Shown here piece after piece: positions 5,213 through 8,032 of a stretch of 8,032 nucleotides of DNA. The DNA lies in assembly GCA_031276985.1 (NCBI GenBank), contig JAISMA010000071.1, positions 1 to 8,032 on the forward strand. Direction: 5' to 3'. Position numbers and translations under genes: made by a program. This DNA comes from Helicobacteraceae bacterium (GTDB taxonomy: Bacteria > Campylobacterota > Campylobacteria > Campylobacterales > SZUA-545). Numbering within the stretch: the stretch's first letter is position 1; every line of letters begins with the position of its first letter. The notes below the pieces were generated by a model. It saw only the letters and a list, made by a program, of their open reading frames with translations, did not search any database and had not been told where the DNA came from.

Positions 5213-6202
5213 ATGCGTTGGACGGCGTTAATTGTTTCGGCTATCGTCGGATTTGGATTTGTCGCGTGCGCACAAAAAAGCGGCGAAAACGTCGCGCCAA
5301 AATGGATAAAGGGCGTCAGCGATTATCCCGCAAGCCGCTATATAACGGGAATCGGAGGCGGCGCTACGCAGGAGATAGCCGCCGATAACGCGAGAAACGA
5401 TCTCGCCAAAACGATCGGCGTTAGCGTGGAAAGCTCGACAAGATCGCAAACCTCCGCCGCGCATTCGGGCAAGTACGAAAGCGCGTTTTCAAGCGCGGTA
5501 AACGTTCGCGCAAGCCAAACGATCGTCGGCGCGGAAATTGCCGATCGCTACTACGACGAAGCGAGTCAAATTTACTACGCGCTGGCTGTTTTGGATCGCG
5601 CCAAAAGCGCTATGAGACTCGCCGCGCAACTTTCGCAAAAAGAGATTGAAATCGACGCTTTGCTAAAAGAAGCCAACGACGAAAGCGACGCGCTGAATAA
5701 ATTAAGAGCGCTAAACGGCGCGAAAACGGCGCTGGACGACAGACGCGAAATTGCGGCGGTTTTAGCCGCGATCGACGTTGCGCCGCCATCCGCGTATTTG
5801 GGAGAGAGCGACGTTCTGACTCAAAGACGCGCCGCTTTGCGATCGGTAAAGTTTTCGGTGGGCGGAGATTACGAGGGCAAAAAGTTGTTAGCCGAAGCGA
5901 TCGGCGCGGCGGGCTTCACGCTTGCCGATCAGAGCAAAAGCGATTATCAGGCGATCGGATACTTCAAAAACGTCGTCCGCGCCGAAAACGGCTGGCAGTG
6001 GGCTAACGCGATTCTTGAAATCGAGATCGTCGATTACGAATACGGCGCGACGAGACATTCGTTCAATTTCGAGGTCAAAGAATCGTCGCAAAACGCCGAA
6101 ACCGCCAAAGCGCGCGCGCTTGAAAGAATGCGAAGCGAATTGCCCGACAAACTTATGTACTTCATCGTTTCCGCGCCCGCCGACGCGCATTCGCTTGATT
6201 AA
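5213..6202 (+). CDS. LPP20-family lipoprotein, long form
   Basis: A predicted outer-membrane lipoprotein (329 aa). Signal peptide with lipobox FVAC (C19, Ala at +2). The LPP20 domain spans roughly residues 28-140: PKWIKGV, then YPASRYITGIGGGATQEIAA, then NARNDLAKTIGVSVESSTRS, and a YYALAVLDR strand. These are the hallmarks shared with Helicobacter pylori Lpp20 and the flagellar basal-disc lipoprotein FlgP. Unlike those (about 170-180 aa), this protein has a second half: a helical linker near 140-190 and an alpha/beta domain of about 130 aa beginning near RSVKFSVGGDYEGK. The ATG at 5213 is preceded by AAAGGAA at 5202-5208. It lies 20 nt after the COG3014 gene and is the last gene of the operon, with no strong terminator visible. 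FlgP-type function is possible but not supported by flagellar neighbours. Confidence 0.8.
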   Translation: MRWTALIVSAIVGFGFVACAQKSGENVAPKWIKGVSDYPASRYITGIGGGATQEIAADNARNDLAKTIGVSVESSTRSQTSAAHSGKYESAFSSAVNVRASQTIVGAEIADRYYDEASQIYYALAVLDRAKSAMRLAAQLSQKEIEIDALLKEANDESDALNKLRALNGAKTALDDRREIAAVLAAIDVAPPSAYLGESDVLTQRRAALRSVKFSVGGDYEGKKLLAEAIGAAGFTLADQSKSDYQAIGYFKNVVRAENGWQWANAILEIEIVDYEYGATRHSFNFEVKESSQNAETAKARALERMRSELPDKLMYFIVSAPADAHSLD

Positions 6203-6277
6203 GTCTTGTCAAGCCGCAAGATCGGCGAAAAGGCGGGGAATTAACCGAATTGAATTAAAATTAAATATTCTTTTGTA

Positions 6278-6283
6278 TATAAT
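6278..6283 (+). promoter_or_regulatory. -10 box for the TPR gene
   Basis: TATAAT lies in an AT-rich stretch (6240-6310) with TTCTTTT just upstream, and no -35 at a proper distance (TTGAAT at 6250-6255 is 22 nt away). The predicted start near 6290 is about 27 nt before the GTG. This separates the TPR gene from the lipoprotein operon. Confidence 0.6.
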
Positions 6284-6316
6284 TCAGCCAAACACTAATA
6301 ATTTTGGCGGGCAAGC

Positions 6317-7243
6317 GTGAAAAAGAGTCTATATATATTTTTCTTATTTAGTTTATCGGCTTTCGGGGCGATTTCGTCGTTAGAACGCGGATTACTCGCG
6401 GCAGGCGAAGGCAACTATCGCGCCGCCGTTCATCAATTTTCCAAAGAGATCAAAGAGCGCCCAAAAAACGCGCAGGCGTATATAGCGCGCGGCGATACTT
6501 ATTGTAAATTGGAGAATTATAAAAGCGCGATTGCGGATTACACCAAAGCGATCGAGCTAAGTCCAAAACTTGGCGCTAAAGCGTATTCAAGCCGCTCCAA
6601 AGCCTACGTCGCCTTAAAAGAATATACAAAAGCGATTTTGGATCTTAACGTCGCCGCGAATTTGAGTCCAAACGCGCAGATTTATTATGATCGCGCCGAA
6701 ATTTATCTTACGATTGGCAACCACAAAGCGGCGATCGGCGATTATAGCGCTGGAATCGCTTTGGAACGTACTCCCGTCAAAGCCTACGGCGAGCGCGGCA
6801 ACGCCTATTTGGGCGCGAAAGATTACGAGAAAGCGTTAAACGATTTTTCGCGGTTAATCAGTTTGGAGCCGCAAAACGCTTTGGCTTATAACGGGCGGGG
6901 CGCGGCTTACGCGGGGCGCGGCGATTACTCCAGAGCGATTTCGGATTATACGATAGCGATTAGATACGCGCCGCAGGATGCTTCCGTTTACTTAAATCGC
7001 GCGGCGGCGTACGAAAAAATGGGCGAAGAAAAAATGATGATTGCCGATTACAGCCAAGCGATCAGTATAGATCGCAACAATCCGTCGACATATATAAAAC
7101 GCGCCAACGCTTACATCGAAACGGGCAAAGACAAAGAAGCCAAGATCGACGCGCAAAGAGCATGCGAACTTGGCGATTGCGCTTTGCTGGAAAAGTTAAA
7201 AGCGGGCGAAACGCAAAAGAAAAAGACCTTTTGGTTTTTTTAA
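6317..7243 (+). CDS. Exported tetratricopeptide-repeat protein
   Basis: A 308-aa protein made almost wholly of eight consecutive 34-residue TPR units (about residues 20-292), each with the usual pattern of A/G-Y-...-R-G/A-...-Y-A-A-I-.-D-Y/F-...-A-I. Examples are AYIARGDTYCKLENYKSAIA in unit 2 and AYNGRGAAYAGRGDYSRAIS in unit 6. The N-terminus has KK, then YIFFLFSLSAFGA, a cleavable Sec signal with no lipobox, so the product is probably periplasmic. TPR arrays are protein-binding scaffolds and the partner is unknown. The C-terminus is odd: a basic QKKK followed by TFWFF. The start is GTG at 6317 with only a poor ribosome site (GGCGGG), chosen because it places the signal peptide exactly at the N-terminus. 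It is transcribed convergently with the next gene and probably independently of the lipoprotein operon, since it has its own TATAAT. Confidence 0.85.
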   Translation: MKKSLYIFFLFSLSAFGAISSLERGLLAAGEGNYRAAVHQFSKEIKERPKNAQAYIARGDTYCKLENYKSAIADYTKAIELSPKLGAKAYSSRSKAYVALKEYTKAILDLNVAANLSPNAQIYYDRAEIYLTIGNHKAAIGDYSAGIALERTPVKAYGERGNAYLGAKDYEKALNDFSRLISLEPQNALAYNGRGAAYAGRGDYSRAISDYTIAIRYAPQDASVYLNRAAAYEKMGEEKMMIADYSQAISIDRNNPSTYIKRANAYIETGKDKEAKIDAQRACELGDCALLEKLKAGETQKKKTFWFF

Positions 7244-7297
7244 GCGATCAGGCGATCGCGGTTAGTTTATTACGATCGCGCCGCCGAATATATTTGG

Positions 7298-7313
7298 TTT
7301 TTAGAAAATCGCG
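7298..7313 (+). repeat. 16-nt direct repeat, left copy
   Basis: TTTTTAGAAAATCGCG occurs here and identically at 7907-7922. The two copies flank the minus-strand lipoprotein gene. A related TTAGAAAAT recurs at 7331-7339. Confidence 0.8.
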
Positions 7314-7344
7314 CAAATTTAATGATTTTATTAGAAAATGCGCG
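7310..7344 (-). terminator. Possible intrinsic terminator of the minus-strand lipoprotein gene
   Basis: CGCGCA (7310-7315) pairs with TGCGCG (7339-7344). Three further A-T pairs are possible past a 2-nt bulge. Read on the minus strand the hairpin begins 1 nt after the TAA stop and is followed by ATTTTCT, a modest U-rich tail. On the plus strand the tail is poorer. The loop is long and the stem short, so this is a weak call. Confidence 0.4.
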
Positions 7345-7345
7345 G

Positions 7346-7885
7346 TTATTCGCATTCCTCGCGCGCTAGTTGCCTATAGTTTACAGACGATCTGTTATCT
7401 GAACTAAATTTTTGAAATTCTTTAATTATTTCTTTTTTATTTGCTTCGCGCTCAAAAATAGCTATCGCTTCTTCGCCGCGAGTCGCAAACAGAAGTCCAA
7501 TCGCATCTCCTCTATGGCGATTATGGACGTCGTCGTTTCGCTGGCGCAATGTTATGCCCAATTCGTAGTAATTCTCTATCGCTATTTCCGACAACAATTT
7601 CCAATCTTCAAGCGTTAGTTTTCGTTGTAAATTATGGACTCTGCATGTTTTAACGCCAAATCGAAAAAACTTAAAGCCGCGTCCGCCAAACTCAAGCCCT
7701 ACAGTATCGTCAAGAGCTTGTTCAAGTTCTTTAATTCGTTTTTCTTTTTGTTTTAATTCTTCTGGAGTTAATGTTTTATTATCGTCCGAACATGCAAATC
7801 CCGCAAGCGAAGGCGCTGGAGTTTTCGCGCAACCGCCGCAAAGCAAAACAACGCAACCAACCAACGCCGCTTCTATAAACTTCAA
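7346..7885 (-). CDS. Unrecognised lipoprotein
   Basis: Predicted lipoprotein of 179 aa, no family recognised. The N-terminus reads MKFIEAALVGCVVLLCGGCAK, with C19 after C-G-G as a slightly unusual lipobox (Cys at -3) and Ala at +2. E5 lies close to the hydrophobic core. Residues about 40-60 (TPEELKQKEKRIKELEQALD) form a charged amphipathic helix that could be a short coiled coil. The rest alternates Glu/Lys/Arg-rich helices and ends in REECE. The start is a TTG at 7885-7883: the upstream frame hits a stop within nine codons and holds no ATG, and the ribosome site is poor. Base composition is more AT-rich than the operon genes, and the gene is flanked by a 16-nt direct repeat, so recent acquisition is possible. 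It converges on the TPR gene. Confidence 0.65.
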   Translation of the reverse strand: MKFIEAALVGCVVLLCGGCAKTPAPSLAGFACSDDNKTLTPEELKQKEKRIKELEQALDDTVGLEFGGRGFKFFRFGVKTCRVHNLQRKLTLEDWKLLSEIAIENYYELGITLRQRNDDVHNRHRGDAIGLLFATRGEEAIAIFEREANKKEIIKEFQKFSSDNRSSVNYRQLAREECE

Positions 7886-7906
7886 ACCATGTTTCGTTGC
7901 CGATTC

Positions 7907-7922
7907 TTTTTAGAAAATCGCG
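7907..7922 (+). repeat. 16-nt direct repeat, right copy
   Basis: Identical to TTTTTAGAAAATCGCG at 7298-7313 and in the same orientation. It lies about 20 nt upstream of the start of the minus-strand lipoprotein gene. It may be a duplication left by insertion, or a short AT-rich coincidence. Confidence 0.8.
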
Positions 7923-7986
7923 TAATCTTAATTCGCAAACGCCCAAATAAGCGCCCGCAAATCAAACAATAGCGAAACTAAAAGCG

Positions 7987-8031
7987 TTAGGCGGCGCCGA
8001 TCGCGTCGGCTTGCGATTTGGCGATTAGCGC
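7987..8031 (-). CDS. Possible C-terminal end of a gene entering from the right
   Basis: One minus-strand frame reads ALIAKSQADAIGAA followed by TAA (plus-strand 7989-7987) and is open to the window edge. Codon choice (GCG, ATC, GCC, GAC, GGC) matches the real genes here. Fourteen codons are too few to name a product. If real, it lies about 100 nt upstream of the lipoprotein gene on the same strand. Confidence 0.3.
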   Translation of the reverse strand, partial: ALIAKSQADAIGAA

Positions 8032-8032
8032 G

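Noticed and set aside
5922..6320. 132-codon plus-strand ORF overlapping the end of the LPP20 gene and reaching the TPR start
   Set aside because: Its translation is Arg/Lys/Ser/Pro-rich shadow sequence of the LPP20 frame. The real signals (lipobox gene end at 6202, TATAAT at 6278) contradict it.
7252..7279. GCGATCG...CGATCGC hairpin after the TPR gene as a terminator
   Set aside because: It is a 7-bp stem with a 14-nt loop and no U-run behind it. CGATCG is self-complementary and so frequent here that such pairs form by chance.
7162..7407. 81-codon plus-strand ORF overlapping the TPR gene end and the minus-strand lipoprotein
   Set aside because: It overlaps two better-supported genes in other frames and its composition is not coding-like.

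Overview
The window looks like chromosomal DNA of a Campylobacterota (Epsilonproteobacteria) member, probably from a poorly sampled lineage. The main evidence is the CcoG protein, whose sequence has the character of the cbb3-oxidase assembly factors of that group. Supporting signs are T-rich promoters with a good -10 box and no clear -35 box, and an LPP20-type lipoprotein. Base composition is near half GC by eye, which is high for Campylobacter or Helicobacter. The hexamer CGATCG is strikingly frequent.

Region 1 (20-2466, + strand) is a tight operon. It holds ccoG (TTG start), a short CcdA/DsbD-type thiol-redox membrane protein, and dgkA (diacylglycerol kinase), joined by a 3-nt gap and an ATGA overlap. 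CcoG and the CcdA protein fit together in cytochrome oxidase maturation, through copper and thiol reduction. DgkA recycles diacylglycerol and appears to be co-transcribed only.

Region 2 (2467-3350) has no clear protein gene. A ~200-nt stretch of C-runs and G-runs forms an imperfect inverted repeat. It is followed by a perfect TATAAT box and the RNase P RNA gene rnpB (about 2676-2996), in which most conserved helices can be read by eye. The last 13 nt of rnpB plus 24 nt of flank recur 207 nt downstream with one mismatch (36/37). Between the two copies lies a short coding-like remnant. This duplicated rnpB end is the most unusual structural feature here.

Region 3 (3351-6202, + strand) is a three-gene lipoprotein operon behind its own T-rich promoter: an LpoB-like protein, a COG3014-family TPR lipoprotein and a long LPP20-family lipoprotein. 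All three have N-terminal lipoboxes without Asp at +2, so outer-membrane sorting is likely. This trio also occurs together in gammaproteobacteria. Its job in a campylobacterial envelope is unclear.

Region 4 (6203-8032) carries an exported protein made almost entirely of eight TPR repeats (GTG start, own TATAAT). Convergent to it is an unrecognised AT-richer lipoprotein gene on the minus strand, flanked by a 16-nt direct repeat. At the right edge is what may be the last 14 codons of another minus-strand gene.
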